A stretch of DNA of 64,000 bases from Blautia hydrogenotrophica DSM 10507 (GCF_034356035.1 NZ_CP136423.1:2976001-3040000), one strand, 5' to 3'. Positions 42,989-51,497 are shown, counted from the first letter of the stretch. A program made the numbers and translations. The notes: generated by a model from the letters alone, not told the origin.

Positions 42989-43040
42989 GAATAAGGCCAA
43001 ACATCCTCTGCAAGCCTGCACCGAATGTTTGGCCTTATTC
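42989..43040. repeat. 16-bp perfect inverted repeat between convergent genes
   Basis: GAATAAGGCCAAACAT (42989-43004) and ATGTTTGGCCTTATTC (43025-43040) around a 20-base loop. It lies between convergent hypothetical genes and may act as a bidirectional terminator although it lacks T-runs. Confidence 0.65.
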
Positions 43041-43097
43041 GCCGCGTGGTGAATAGTCGTGGAAAATTACTGTGCACCTCATCGAAACGGGATAACC

Positions 43098-43478
43098 TTA
43101 TTTTTTGAGGGCTTTTTGGGCCAGCCGGGTATCTCCCCAAGGAGTTCTCAGCAGAGCTTCCCCGTCAATGATGCCTGCTTTGATGATCTCAATGGGCATC
43201 TCCAAATCTGAAATTTTTTTGCCGTCTATACAGCATTTTGCCTGAAATTCTCCAAAGTCCTTATATACTTCATCCTGAAAAACAAAGTATATATTTTCCT
43301 TCTTTTCCTCCTCATTGGCAGGAAGAACACAAGAACCCATCCTGTATTTTTGGCCGTTGTATAAAAATTCAATCAGAGTAAATGCCATATCGTTATCATA
43401 ATCTGATTTGATAATCTCCACGACATCCCCAGACATAATCCATAAAGACTTTTTTTCTTTTTCCCCAAATCCAAACAT
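43098..43478 (-). CDS. Hypothetical 126-residue protein
   Basis: A small soluble protein starting MFGFGEKEKKSLWIMSGDVV. The start at 43478 follows GGGAGGAGAATGTGTT; an upstream in-frame start has no site. Sequence is strand-rich and acidic, with no recognised motif. It follows the gene at 43548 in the same direction by 69 bases. Family unknown. Confidence 0.65.
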   Translation of the reverse strand: MFGFGEKEKKSLWIMSGDVVEIIKSDYDNDMAFTLIEFLYNGQKYRMGSCVLPANEEEKKENIYFVFQDEVYKDFGEFQAKCCIDGKKISDLEMPIEIIKAGIIDGEALLRTPWGDTRLAQKALKK

Positions 43479-43547
43479 AACACATTCTCCTCCCTTCTGA
43501 AGAATACAGCCTGCTTTGTGCATCTCCATTTGTGAACGCTGCTTTGC

Positions 43548-43874
43548 TTATTTCACAATGTATTTCTCCTCAATTTTGTGGTAATACCAGACTATGAGAG
43601 CCAGCCCCAGCGTACCGGCCAGTACCAGCATTACAACCGAGAAAAGCGGCAAAAAAAATTCTACAACTCCGCTTACCCAGAACGGAATAGAAAAAACACA
43701 CCACATCTTCGCGTTCGCCCGATTGTACGCCTTGACATCTCTGACCTTCGACTCAGGTACTTCTATGCCAGACCAAAACCACATAGGCTTTTTCCTTTGC
43801 CTCGCATAAATCCCAATCAAGACAAACAGCAAAGCAGCTCCCCATGACAAAATTAAATAAATGATGTTTCCCAT
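43548..43874 (-). CDS. Small membrane protein, DUF3784-like
   Basis: A 108-residue protein with TM helices at about 4-22, 55-72 and 76-97. The cytoplasmic-type loop between the first two contains WFWSGIEVPESKVRDVKAYNRANAKMW, which resembles DUF3784 membrane proteins of Firmicutes. The assignment is tentative. It lies 10 bases after the gene at 43885-44820 and may be in one operon with it. Confidence 0.7.
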   Translation of the reverse strand: MGNIIYLILSWGAALLFVLIGIYARQRKKPMWFWSGIEVPESKVRDVKAYNRANAKMWCVFSIPFWVSGVVEFFLPLFSVVMLVLAGTLGLALIVWYYHKIEEKYIVK

Positions 43875-43884
43875 AGGCTACCTC

Positions 43885-44820
43885 CTATTTCTTCTTTCTC
43901 TTCTCCTGGGCAATCTCTTTCAGCTCTTGGAGTGCGTCCGCGAACTTCCGTGAGGTGATACTCGGATGTGATTTCAGCATACTTCTCTTGTAAAAACCCA
44001 GACGCTCACGCAGACTGCTACGACGCTCACGAACCACGATATATTTATTCTTCAGCTGCTCAATTTCTTCCCGGAACTGTTCCGCCACTTCCCTTAAATT
44101 CACATCACTGCCACCGTCTTTAGGTTGCAGAATATCCAATCGCGTCTTAATATCCTGCAAAATCTCATTGACACGATATTTCACCTGAAATCTCTCAGCC
44201 TCTTGTGAAACCCTAGGCCCTGCAAAGGCGATGATCGCATCCAGCCTTCCTTGAACCTTTTCCATCTCCTCTTTTACTTTGGTCATCTTCTCCAGCATTG
44301 TACGGATATCCAAAGCCGCCTTGAAGGACAATGCCATATCAGAAGTCACATAGATCGTAAGAACCGTGGCCAGCACGTCCTGAAGCGTCTGATTCAGTGA
44401 GAGGATCAGATGTTCCACAGGTTCATGGATGAACCGAACCATGAGAATCGTCAGTAGCCCCCAGGCTAGTGTGGTTCCCAGACATACATAGCCGTGGATG
44501 TTAAAAGGCTTATCACTGTAATCCCAGTATCTCACCTTGAACAACGCTTCCATGCACGCCCCGGTAATATACTCCAAAATTGTCGCGCCTATCGCTCCAA
44601 AAATATAAGTCAAAACTAGACTGTCTCTCACAGGTATTGTGACAAACAACATCATAACCGCCCCTGAACCATACAAAGGCAGAAACGGCCCCCGCATAAA
44701 CCCCCGGTTTACAAACTTCTTCTTATGAATTGACACATAGGCAGACTCGATACACCAGCCAAAAAAACAATATATATAAAAAAACAGCAGCCATTGCGCT
44801 AAATTGTACTGAAAATCCAT
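43885..44820 (-). CDS. ABC-transporter type IV (CmpB-like, PF06541) membrane protein
   Basis: A 311-residue protein. Residues 1-160 hold four to five TM helices with the family motifs FFGWCIESAYVSIHKKKFVNRGFMRGPFLPLYG and GACMEALFKVRYWDYSDKPFNIHGYVCL. Residues about 185-311 form a charged helical, probably coiled-coil, cytoplasmic tail. Despite its name, no ATPase partner is adjacent and the function of this family is poorly defined. Confidence 0.85.
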   Translation of the reverse strand: MDFQYNLAQWLLFFYIYCFFGWCIESAYVSIHKKKFVNRGFMRGPFLPLYGSGAVMMLFVTIPVRDSLVLTYIFGAIGATILEYITGACMEALFKVRYWDYSDKPFNIHGYVCLGTTLAWGLLTILMVRFIHEPVEHLILSLNQTLQDVLATVLTIYVTSDMALSFKAALDIRTMLEKMTKVKEEMEKVQGRLDAIIAFAGPRVSQEAERFQVKYRVNEILQDIKTRLDILQPKDGGSDVNLREVAEQFREEIEQLKNKYIVVRERRSSLRERLGFYKRSMLKSHPSITSRKFADALQELKEIAQEKRKKK

Positions 44821-44876
44821 ACAGCCTCTCCTTCTTTTTCTTCGTCAGCATTTACTTTCCCCAGTTCAAAAAAACT

Positions 44877-45389
44877 TCAAATCACATCAATCTGACATAC
44901 CTTCATGGCCTTCAGAGCGTTCTCATGCGTCTCTGGCGTCACTCCCGCACAGCAGCGGCTGTCCACCACAATTCTGACCTCCGGAAATTTTGCCTTTAAG
45001 ATCATGGCATTGGAGATTACACAGATGTCCGTGCACAGCCCCACCAGCTCAATCTGCTCGATTCCGCCAAGGGTGCCGAGATACTCGGCCAGCTTCAGTG
45101 AACCGAATGCTGGCTTATCAATCACCTTCGCCCCATCCACATACAGGCCCTCTGCGATTTCCCAGCCTTTGCTGCCTGAAATACAGTGTTCCACCGGCAG
45201 CCTCTGGCCTTCCTGTGTGTTCAGGTAATCCGTCTGATGAGTGTCTCTGGTATAGACAATACATTCATCCTGTTCCTGGTATCTGCGGATTTTACTTCTC
45301 ACATCTTCCACTATTCCTTCTGCCTCCGCAGTTCCCAGAGCTCCATCTACAAAATCATTCTGCATATCTATCACTGCTAATACCTTCAT
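44877..45389 (-). CDS. Isochorismatase-family cysteine hydrolase (nicotinamidase-like)
   Basis: A 170-residue hydrolase with the catalytic triad D8 (VIDMQNDF), K92 (VIDKPAFGS) and C123 (GLCTDICVIS), the nearby cis-peptide region and a D-x-H metal pair in TRDTHQTDYL. HCISGSKGWEI matches nicotinamidase relatives. It probably hydrolyses nicotinamide or a similar amide. Start ATG after GGAGGAAGAAAA. A nicotinate source beside larE/larC is suggestive because the pincer cofactor derives from nicotinic acid adenine dinucleotide; this is inference. Confidence 0.88.
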   Translation of the reverse strand: MKVLAVIDMQNDFVDGALGTAEAEGIVEDVRSKIRRYQEQDECIVYTRDTHQTDYLNTQEGQRLPVEHCISGSKGWEIAEGLYVDGAKVIDKPAFGSLKLAEYLGTLGGIEQIELVGLCTDICVISNAMILKAKFPEVRIVVDSRCCAGVTPETHENALKAMKVCQIDVI

Positions 45390-45609
45390 TTTTCTTCCTC
45401 CTGTCCATTTTTCACACCATCTATGACCACAATTTCACCGCCTCCGGCCGTATAGACGGCAGCCCTGTGAGGCTGTTCTTTTCTTGTGTCTGTTATGTTA
45501 ACTATCTTAGTCCTTTCCGGGCCAGAGTACAAGTAAAACCTTTCTAAACTTGCACAGAAACACCTTTTTTGTTAAACTGAGGCCAAAAGCTTTGAAAGGA
45601 GCAGCTTTT

Positions 45610-46371
45610 ATGACACGATCACTATACGAATATCTTCAAAAAAGTCCGCCCTTTGCCCTCGCTTTCTCCGGCGGTGTGGATTCGGCCTATCTGCTGTACG
45701 CAGCGATGAAAAACCACTGCCAACTGACTGCTTATTTCATAAAAACACCTTTCCAGCCTCAATTTGAGCTGGATGACGCACTCAGGCTCGCAGAAGAACT
45801 GAGCGCCCCTCTAAAGGTACTTTCACTGGATATTCTAGACAGAGAGGTAATCATATCCAATCCTGCGGACCGTTGCTATTTCTGTAAAAAAGCACTGTTC
45901 ACAGCTCTGACCTCCCAGGCAAAAAGAGACGGCTATACCCTGGTCTTTGACGGAACCAACGCCTCAGACCAGACAGACGACCGTCCCGGGATGAAAGCTC
46001 TCACTGAGCTACAAGTCCTCTCTCCGCTAAGGGAGTGCGGCCTGACTAAGCAGACCATCCGCCAGCTTTCCAAGGAAGCAGGACTTTTCACTTATGACAA
46101 ACCTTCCTATGCCTGCCTGGCCACCAGAATTCCTACAGGCACCAGAATTACCGGTAATCTTTTGAACAAAATAGAAACCTGTGAACAGTCCCTGGCCCAT
46201 TTGGGCTACCGGGATTTCCGCATTCGCCTGTTGGACGGCTGCGCAAGGCTCCAACTTCTGGAGTCACAATTTCCCCAGGCTTTGCGACAAAAAAATCAGA
46301 TCCGAGAACTACTTTTGCCACACTTTAAGGAAGTATTACTGGACCTGACACCCAGAAAAGGAGACGACTGA
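45610..46371 (+). CDS. larE: Nickel-pincer cofactor sulfur insertase LarE, three-cysteine type
   Basis: A 253-residue LarE, which adds sulfur to the carboxylated pyridinium nucleotide made by LarB. The PP-loop SGGVDSAYLL is near residues 20-29. C169 in PSYACLATRIPTG corresponds to the sacrificial Cys of Lactobacillus plantarum LarE. C89 and C92 in RCYFCKK form a CxxC where that enzyme has Trp and Ser, the pattern of the [4Fe-4S]-carrying LarE type. Start ATG at 45610 (MTRSLYEYLQ) after AAAGGAGCAGCTTTT. The stop overlaps the larC start by one base. Confidence 0.93.
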   Translation: MTRSLYEYLQKSPPFALAFSGGVDSAYLLYAAMKNHCQLTAYFIKTPFQPQFELDDALRLAEELSAPLKVLSLDILDREVIISNPADRCYFCKKALFTALTSQAKRDGYTLVFDGTNASDQTDDRPGMKALTELQVLSPLRECGLTKQTIRQLSKEAGLFTYDKPSYACLATRIPTGTRITGNLLNKIETCEQSLAHLGYRDFRIRLLDGCARLQLLESQFPQALRQKNQIRELLLPHFKEVLLDLTPRKGDD

Positions 46372-47780
46372 TGAGAACACTTTACTTAGAATGTAAAATG
46401 GGAGTTTCCGGCGATATGATGCTGGGAACCCTGCTGGACCTGATTCCCGACAAAAATCAATGGATTCAAAAATTCAATGAGATAGGAATCCCTCATATGA
46501 GAGCGGAGTGGAGACGTGAAACCCGCTGCCAGATTTCAGGCACTCATGTTTCCATCTATATACATGGTCAGGAAGAGCACAGTGAAGACCTTCCCGGAAC
46601 ACCCGTATGTCCAGACACCCTCCATGGATATCTGAAACACGAACCTCACGATCATGTGCACCCTGACCCACATCATGAGCCCCATGATCACGTACATCCT
46701 GACCCGCACCATGGCCCCCACGATCACGTACATCCTGACCCACACCATGGCCCCCACGATCACGTACATCCTGACCCGCACCATGGCCCCCATGATCACG
46801 TACATCCTGACCCACACCACGGACATCACAGTCACAGCACATTGGCCTCTGTTCAGGAAATCATTTCATCCTTGAAAGTTTCGTCGACTGTCCAAAAAAA
46901 AGCCCTGGAAATCTATCAGCTTTTGGCTGAGGCTGAGGCCGCCGTACACGGAAGAACCGTGGAGCTGATTCATTTTCATGAGGTGGGACAGTTGGATGCA
47001 GTTGCAGACATTGTGGGAACCTGTATGCTGATAGAGGAACTAGCCCCAGACAGAATCATCGCCTCCCCCATCCACGTGGGAAGCGGCCAGGTTCGCTGCG
47101 CTCACGGCATTCTCCCCGTGCCCGCACCTGCCACCGCCCTTTTACTGAAGGGAATTCCCTTCTACAGCCAGGACATCTCTGGCGAGCTGTGCACACCTAC
47201 CGGTGCCGCACTTATGCGCTATTTCGTAGACGAGTTCACCCCTTCCCCTCTTGTCCGGTACGACCGAATCGGCTGCGGGCTCGGCACCAAGGAACTGGAA
47301 GCTGCCAACATCCTACGCGCTTTTTGGCAGGAGGAGACACAGGTGCACAATTCCAGTCAACGAATTGCGGAACTTCGCTGTTCTTTAGACGACATGTCTC
47401 CGGAAGCCGTCGGCTACGCCCAGGAGCTTCTGCTGGAAGTCGGAGCTTTGGATGTCTTTACTATGGCGATTCAGATGAAGAAAAACCGCCCTGGCACGCT
47501 GCTGTGTGTCTCCTGCCGGGAGGAACAGGCCGATGACATGGCCCGTCTTCTTCTCACACACACCACCACCGCCGGGGTTCGAAAACTGCTCTATGACCGC
47601 TACACGCTGGACTACTATTTTACGGAAAAAGAATTCCCGGAGGGCAAGGTGCGCCTCAAACACTATACCGGTTACGGCATTGAAAAAGTAAAGCCGGAAT
47701 ATCAGGATGTTGCAAACATTGCCCAAAAAACCGGACAGTCCTACAATCAGGTCTTTCAAAAGGTTCTGGAAGATTTGTGA
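46371..47780 (+). CDS. larC: Nickel insertion protein LarC, single open frame with His-rich repeat
   Basis: A 469-residue LarC, which inserts nickel into the pincer nucleotide using CTP. It starts MRTLYLECKMGVSGDMMLGTLLDL and has IHFHEVGQLDAVADIVGT, SGELCTPTGAALMRYF, CSLDDMSPEAVGYAQE and KKNRPGTLLCVSC. Residues 91-150 are five 12-residue His-rich repeats. L. plantarum LarC needs a programmed frameshift between two frames; here the whole protein is one frame. The His-rich insert probably stores or delivers nickel. With larE it completes the cofactor pathway for LarA at 18.1 kb. Confidence 0.94.
   Translation: MRTLYLECKMGVSGDMMLGTLLDLIPDKNQWIQKFNEIGIPHMRAEWRRETRCQISGTHVSIYIHGQEEHSEDLPGTPVCPDTLHGYLKHEPHDHVHPDPHHEPHDHVHPDPHHGPHDHVHPDPHHGPHDHVHPDPHHGPHDHVHPDPHHGHHSHSTLASVQEIISSLKVSSTVQKKALEIYQLLAEAEAAVHGRTVELIHFHEVGQLDAVADIVGTCMLIEELAPDRIIASPIHVGSGQVRCAHGILPVPAPATALLLKGIPFYSQDISGELCTPTGAALMRYFVDEFTPSPLVRYDRIGCGLGTKELEAANILRAFWQEETQVHNSSQRIAELRCSLDDMSPEAVGYAQELLLEVGALDVFTMAIQMKKNRPGTLLCVSCREEQADDMARLLLTHTTTAGVRKLLYDRYTLDYYFTEKEFPEGKVRLKHYTGYGIEKVKPEYQDVANIAQKTGQSYNQVFQKVLEDL
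46641..46820 (+). repeat. Five tandem 36-bp repeats encoding a His-rich segment of LarC
   Basis: Exactly 180 bases, five 36-base units each coding (E/G)PHDHVHPDPHH. Units 3-5 are nearly identical at the DNA level. Each unit supplies five His and two Asp residues. The high identity suggests recent unit duplication and likely copy-number variation among strains. Confidence 0.95.
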
Positions 47781-48490
47781 TTATGAAAGTCCCCCTCCAC
47801 TTCTTCTCGTATTCTCACAAAGTCCCGATAGGTACCCGCCTGAGCCATCAGCTCCTGGTGGGTTCCTTTTTTGGCCACTGTCTGATTGTCAAGCACCAGA
47901 ATCTGATCTGCGTTTTCAATCGTAGCCAATCTGTGAGCGATCGTGATAATCGACTTGCCGCAAGTCAGCGCAGAAAGCGCCTCTTGAATCAGATGCTCAT
48001 TCTCAGGATCTATACTGGAGGTCGCCTCGTCTAAATTACAATCAGCGCGTCCTTTAAAATCGCTCTCGCTATGGAGATTCTCTGCTTTTCTCCGCCGAAC
48101 AGTGAAGAACCTCCTTCTCCTACCAAGATATCATAGCCCTGGGGTAGCGCCATAATAAATTCATGACGCTGAGCCGCCCTTGCAGCCTGAATCACCTCTT
48201 CCTCCTTAGCCTTGAGATTTCCAAAAAGAATGTTGTTGCGAATGGTATCCCGGAAAAGATAGACATTCTAAAACACCATGCTGATATTTTTCAGCAGGCT
48301 GTCGCAAGTAAATTTTCTCACCTTTATCCCGACGACTGTGATACTGCCCTGACTTACATCGTAAAAACGAGCGATCCGCCTGCGCAGAGTCGTCTTTCTA
48401 CTGCCAGACGGCCCCACAATTGCCGCTGTCTTTCTCTCCGGTATCGCAAAATTTAGTTTTTTCAAAACTATCTCTGCTGGTCCTTCCTGC
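47781..48490 (-). pseudogene. ABC transporter (exporter) ATP-binding domain, decayed
   Basis: The minus strand encodes an ABC exporter nucleotide-binding domain with several lesions. Walker A is GPSGSRKTT (Gly to Arg). There is a stop after SMVF (near 48268). The signature is LFGGEKQR (Ser to Phe). One base is missing after ALIV so that [13 protein letters not shown] continues in another frame. The C-terminus (ITIAHRLATIENADQILVLD...ELMAQAGTYRDF) reads on to about 47781. The membrane domain is absent. It is not functional. Confidence 0.85.
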
Positions 48491-48856
48491 TTATCCCCCC
48501 CTCATATCCGAAGGAAACATCGTCCCCCCCTTACTGTTCTTAGTAAAATGTCCAAAGAAAACTCTCTTTAACATATCTCCCAGATGAATTCTCTAACTGG
48601 AGGACACCTACATTATCATCATCGCCCCCTTTGATCTATTAAGAACTCCGATTGCTGTTTGCTGTCCAGCAAGTGATGCTGCGTGCCGGTGGCACGCGTC
48701 TAGCACGGACCAAAATGGAGCAAAAAACTGCTCCTACGGACGTGGCAGCCGATCGCCGGACACACAAAAATGAAACCGAAGAGGCGGCCCGTGTAATCTC
48801 CTCAAATGTAGAGGTGGAATACACAGGACTGAATGCTCTTCGGCTCCTTTTTCAAT
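48491..48856. other. Gene-free stretch with a short repeat
   Basis: No coding signal was found between the ABC pseudogene and the AhpF-like gene. It contains a 19-bp word at 48684-48702 that recurs inverted at 61623-61641, and a small hairpin GGAGC...GCTCC at about 48717-48734. Confidence 0.5.
48684..48702 (-). repeat. 19-bp dispersed repeat, copy 1
   Basis: The minus strand reads TAGACGCGTGCCACCGGCA, identical to plus-strand 61623-61641. Flanking bases also partly agree (GCTGCxTGCCGG nearby in both), suggesting remnants of a longer intergenic element. Confidence 0.6.
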
Positions 48857-50482
48857 TTAATCTTTCAACAATTCCAGCAGCTGGCGGACATTCTTCTTTC
48901 CAAATGTCACCTGGCTGTCATTGATGACCAGGCACGGAACACTCATGACCTGGTATTTTTCTCTCAAATCCGGATAATGGTTCAAATCATAGATCTCCGC
49001 CGTCACATTCGGATTCTCTGCCGCGATCTTCTGAGCAGCGGTCACCAGCTCCGGACACATCGTACAGGACAAAGAAACCAGAACCTTCATGTCCACTCTC
49101 CGGCCGATGGCCTGAATCCCGGCCTTCGTATCTTCGTCGAGAGCCTGTCCCGGCCCGGCCGCATTGTACAGTCCCAGCACAAAGGAGGTGAATTCATGTC
49201 CTCCTGGGACTCCGTGAAAGGCCAGTCCTGTGCAGCTACCGTCCTCACGGCACACTTGCACGCAGGGAAGCGCCATGGACGGCTCTGCATTCTCCGCCTG
49301 CTCCACAGACAGCTTGTTCGTCAGTGCACAAAGCTCCTCCATATATTGACACAGTTCCCTAGAAATACCGGTATCATCTAAGAAAAGCCTCAGTCTCAGC
49401 TTCGATTCCATCTTTTCAAAGACTGTGTTCAGCTGCGCCAGCATATCCGCGGTAAACAGACCGCCCGCGGACTGCTCTTTCTCCTCGCTGCTGCCCGTTA
49501 TAGCCTTCTCTATCACCGGATAGATTCCAGTCTTACACTGCATCGCCGCTGCGTATTTCTCCAACTCAGTGGCAGCCAGGGCTCCCTCTCCCACTGCGGT
49601 AACTACCTGGCGCAGCGGTTTCACACACACATCTCCCGCCGCGTAGAGTCCTTCTACATCCGTCCTCTGGCTACGGTCCGTGATGACATAGCCTTGTTCA
49701 TTCAATTCTGCCAGCCCTCGTATCAGTTCTGTGGCCGGCGCATATCCGGCAAAAACAAAGACGCCGAAGGTCTCCCCTTCTGCCGAACGGTACTCCGTCA
49801 CCTGTCCGGTCTTCGTGTTTTTATAGCGCAGATATGTCAAAGAAGAATCTCCTGCGACCTCTTCCACCTGGGTGTTAGTCAGAATCGTGATCTTCTCATG
49901 GTCCCTCGCGAGCTGTGCGGTGGTCTTTGCACAGGTAAAATCCTCCTCTCGGATGAGAATCGTTACATGGCGGGCATATTTTGTCAGAAAAACACTCTCT
50001 TCCGCAGCGACAAAGCCGCCTCCCACCACAAAGACCTCCTTGCCTGTGAAAAACTCTCCGTCACAGGTAGCACAGTATGCCACTCCGTGTCCTCGAAACT
50101 CTTCTTCACCTTTGAAACCTACCATTCTGGGATGAGCTCCGGTAGCCAGCAGCACCCCAAAGCACTGCAACTCTCCTCGGCTGGTCTTTACTGCCTTCAC
50201 ATCGCCGTTTAGCATCAGCCCTTCCACCTCCGCCAGTAGAAATTCCGCTCCGAAACTCTGGGCTTGTTTTCTCATGGTATCTGTGAGCGCAGTGCCTGAG
50301 GTTCTCTCCACTCCGGGATAGTTCACCACCTCAGAAGTAATCGTGATCTGGCCACCAAAATGATCTTTCTCCACCACCAGGACTCGGTAGCGGGCCCTGG
50401 CCAAATACAGCGCTGCCGTCAGCCCGGCCGGGCCTCCGCCGATCACCACGACATCATAAAAATTTTTCAAGTTATCGTCCAT
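48857..50482 (-). CDS. AhpF-like NADPH/FAD disulfide reductase with C-terminal thioredoxin-fold domain
   Basis: A 541-residue flavoprotein. Residues 1-310 are a thioredoxin-reductase module: FAD motif GGGPAGLTAALYLARARY, redox pair C137/C140 (CATCDGEF), NAD(P) motif VVGGGFVAAEE and ATG/D motif GLYAAGDV. Residues about 380-541 resemble the N-terminal domain of AhpF, two thioredoxin folds, with active CTMC at C473/C476 and VPCLV. The domain order is reversed compared with classical AhpF. It should reduce the peroxiredoxin encoded four bases upstream (50486-51049). Regulation is shared with ahpC. Confidence 0.9.
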   Translation of the reverse strand: MDDNLKNFYDVVVIGGGPAGLTAALYLARARYRVLVVEKDHFGGQITITSEVVNYPGVERTSGTALTDTMRKQAQSFGAEFLLAEVEGLMLNGDVKAVKTSRGELQCFGVLLATGAHPRMVGFKGEEEFRGHGVAYCATCDGEFFTGKEVFVVGGGFVAAEESVFLTKYARHVTILIREEDFTCAKTTAQLARDHEKITILTNTQVEEVAGDSSLTYLRYKNTKTGQVTEYRSAEGETFGVFVFAGYAPATELIRGLAELNEQGYVITDRSQRTDVEGLYAAGDVCVKPLRQVVTAVGEGALAATELEKYAAAMQCKTGIYPVIEKAITGSSEEKEQSAGGLFTADMLAQLNTVFEKMESKLRLRLFLDDTGISRELCQYMEELCALTNKLSVEQAENAEPSMALPCVQVCREDGSCTGLAFHGVPGGHEFTSFVLGLYNAAGPGQALDEDTKAGIQAIGRRVDMKVLVSLSCTMCPELVTAAQKIAAENPNVTAEIYDLNHYPDLREKYQVMSVPCLVINDSQVTFGKKNVRQLLELLKD

Positions 50483-50485
50483 AGA

Positions 50486-51049
50486 TTACAGCTGCCCCAC
50501 CAGATCGAGACTTGGTTTCAGAGTGTCGGCGCCTGGCTGCCATTTGGCCGGGCACACCTCGTCTCCGTGTTCTGCCACAAACTGGCTGGCCTGCACGCGG
50601 CGCAAAAGCTCGTCCGCATTTCTTCCCACATTTCCTGCAATCACCTCATAAGCCACAATCTGTCCCTGTGGATTCACAATGAAGCTTCCTCTCTCCGCCA
50701 CACCGCTTTCCTCGATGTAAACTTCAAAGTCCTTCGCCAATGCATGAGTCGGGTCCGCCAGCATCGGATACTGAATCTTCTGAATCCGCTCCGAAGCGTC
50801 ATGCCAAGCTTTGTGGACAAAATGTGTATCGCAGGAAACCGAATAAATCTCACAACCGATCTCTTTAAATTCCTCATATTTATTCGCTAAATCTTCCAGC
50901 TCCGTGGGGCACACAAAGGTGAAATCCGCCGGATAGAAGAAAAATACGCTCCATTTTCCCAGAATATCCTCTTTCGTAACCGTTTTAAACTCATTGTTTA
51001 AATACGCCTGAACAGTAAAATCACTGATCTCCTTATGAATCATCGCCAT
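50486..51049 (-). CDS. ahpC: Alkyl hydroperoxide reductase subunit C (2-Cys peroxiredoxin)
   Basis: A 187-residue peroxiredoxin reducing hydrogen peroxide and organic peroxides. Peroxidatic C47 is in DFTFVCPTELED; resolving C166 is in EVCPAKWQPG. Length is standard for AhpC. First gene of a two-gene operon with the reductase. ATG follows AAAGGAGGTTTTCACAA. The promoter and a palindrome lie upstream. Confidence 0.97.
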   Translation of the reverse strand: MAMIHKEISDFTVQAYLNNEFKTVTKEDILGKWSVFFFYPADFTFVCPTELEDLANKYEEFKEIGCEIYSVSCDTHFVHKAWHDASERIQKIQYPMLADPTHALAKDFEVYIEESGVAERGSFIVNPQGQIVAYEVIAGNVGRNADELLRRVQASQFVAEHGDEVCPAKWQPGADTLKPSLDLVGQL

Positions 51050-51081
51050 TTGTGAAAACCTCCTTTAATCTTATCTTGCTT

Positions 51082-51138
51082 AAGTTAGTTATTACTAACT
51101 TTTTAGATATTATACTTTATTCATCCACTATTTGTCAA
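51082..51138 (-). promoter_or_regulatory. ahpC promoter with operator palindrome
   Basis: On the minus strand TTGACA (51138-51133), an 18-base spacer and TATAAT (51114-51109). Just downstream of the -10, at about +1 to +20, is the perfect inverted repeat AAGTTAGT-TATT-ACTAACTT (51101-51082), a good place for a repressor. It is not the PerR consensus TTATAATnATTATAA; the regulator is unknown. Confidence 0.7.
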
Positions 51139-51351
51139 GACCTTTCTTTCAGTCATATGAGGAAATAGTTACTGTTCACTCACTTGCAGTTCGTGAGCAG
51201 TAACACATTTCGCGGGATATTGACAGCCTGAATTGTAACAGGGAATAGTTTAAACTCAAAAAATGTAACGCATAGAACCCAAATTATGACGGGTAGGATT
51301 AAAAACCTTTTCACCCCAGAAAACGTTGTCTATTCTCTTGTTTACCGTAAC

Positions 51352-51497
51352 CTTCAACAAGTCAAATTCAAGACTTACTCGCGAGCCTTGGCGCGGGATT
51401 CAGATCGGCATTCGCCGACATCATTCATCTTTGAATCCCTGCGCATCCTCGCGGAGCGTTTATCAGAGGGGGATTGACACCTATCTGATAAACAAGT
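51352..51497. repeat. Diverged member of the intergenic repeat family (copy F)
   Basis: Begins CAACAAGTCAAATTCAAGAC, resembling AACAAAGTGGGCAAG, contains ATCTTTGAATCCCTGCGCATCC and GCGGAGCGTTTATC, and ends in a hairpin with perfect 10-bp arms GTTTATCAGA and TCTGATAAAC. Order and elements match copies A-D but much sequence differs. The surrounding 51050-51556 gap otherwise contains only the ahpC promoter region and the leader of the TetR gene. Confidence 0.55.

Noticed and set aside
46641..46820. Regular 36-bp repeats as a possible CRISPR array
   Set aside because: The units are directly adjacent without spacers and code in frame within larC.
46474..46842. Long open frames on the other strand and in another frame of the larC repeat
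   Set aside because: They are by-products of the 36-bp periodicity; larC has the ribosome site and family motifs.
51082..51101. PerR box at ahpC
   Set aside because: The palindrome differs clearly from TTATAATnATTATAA in sequence and centre.
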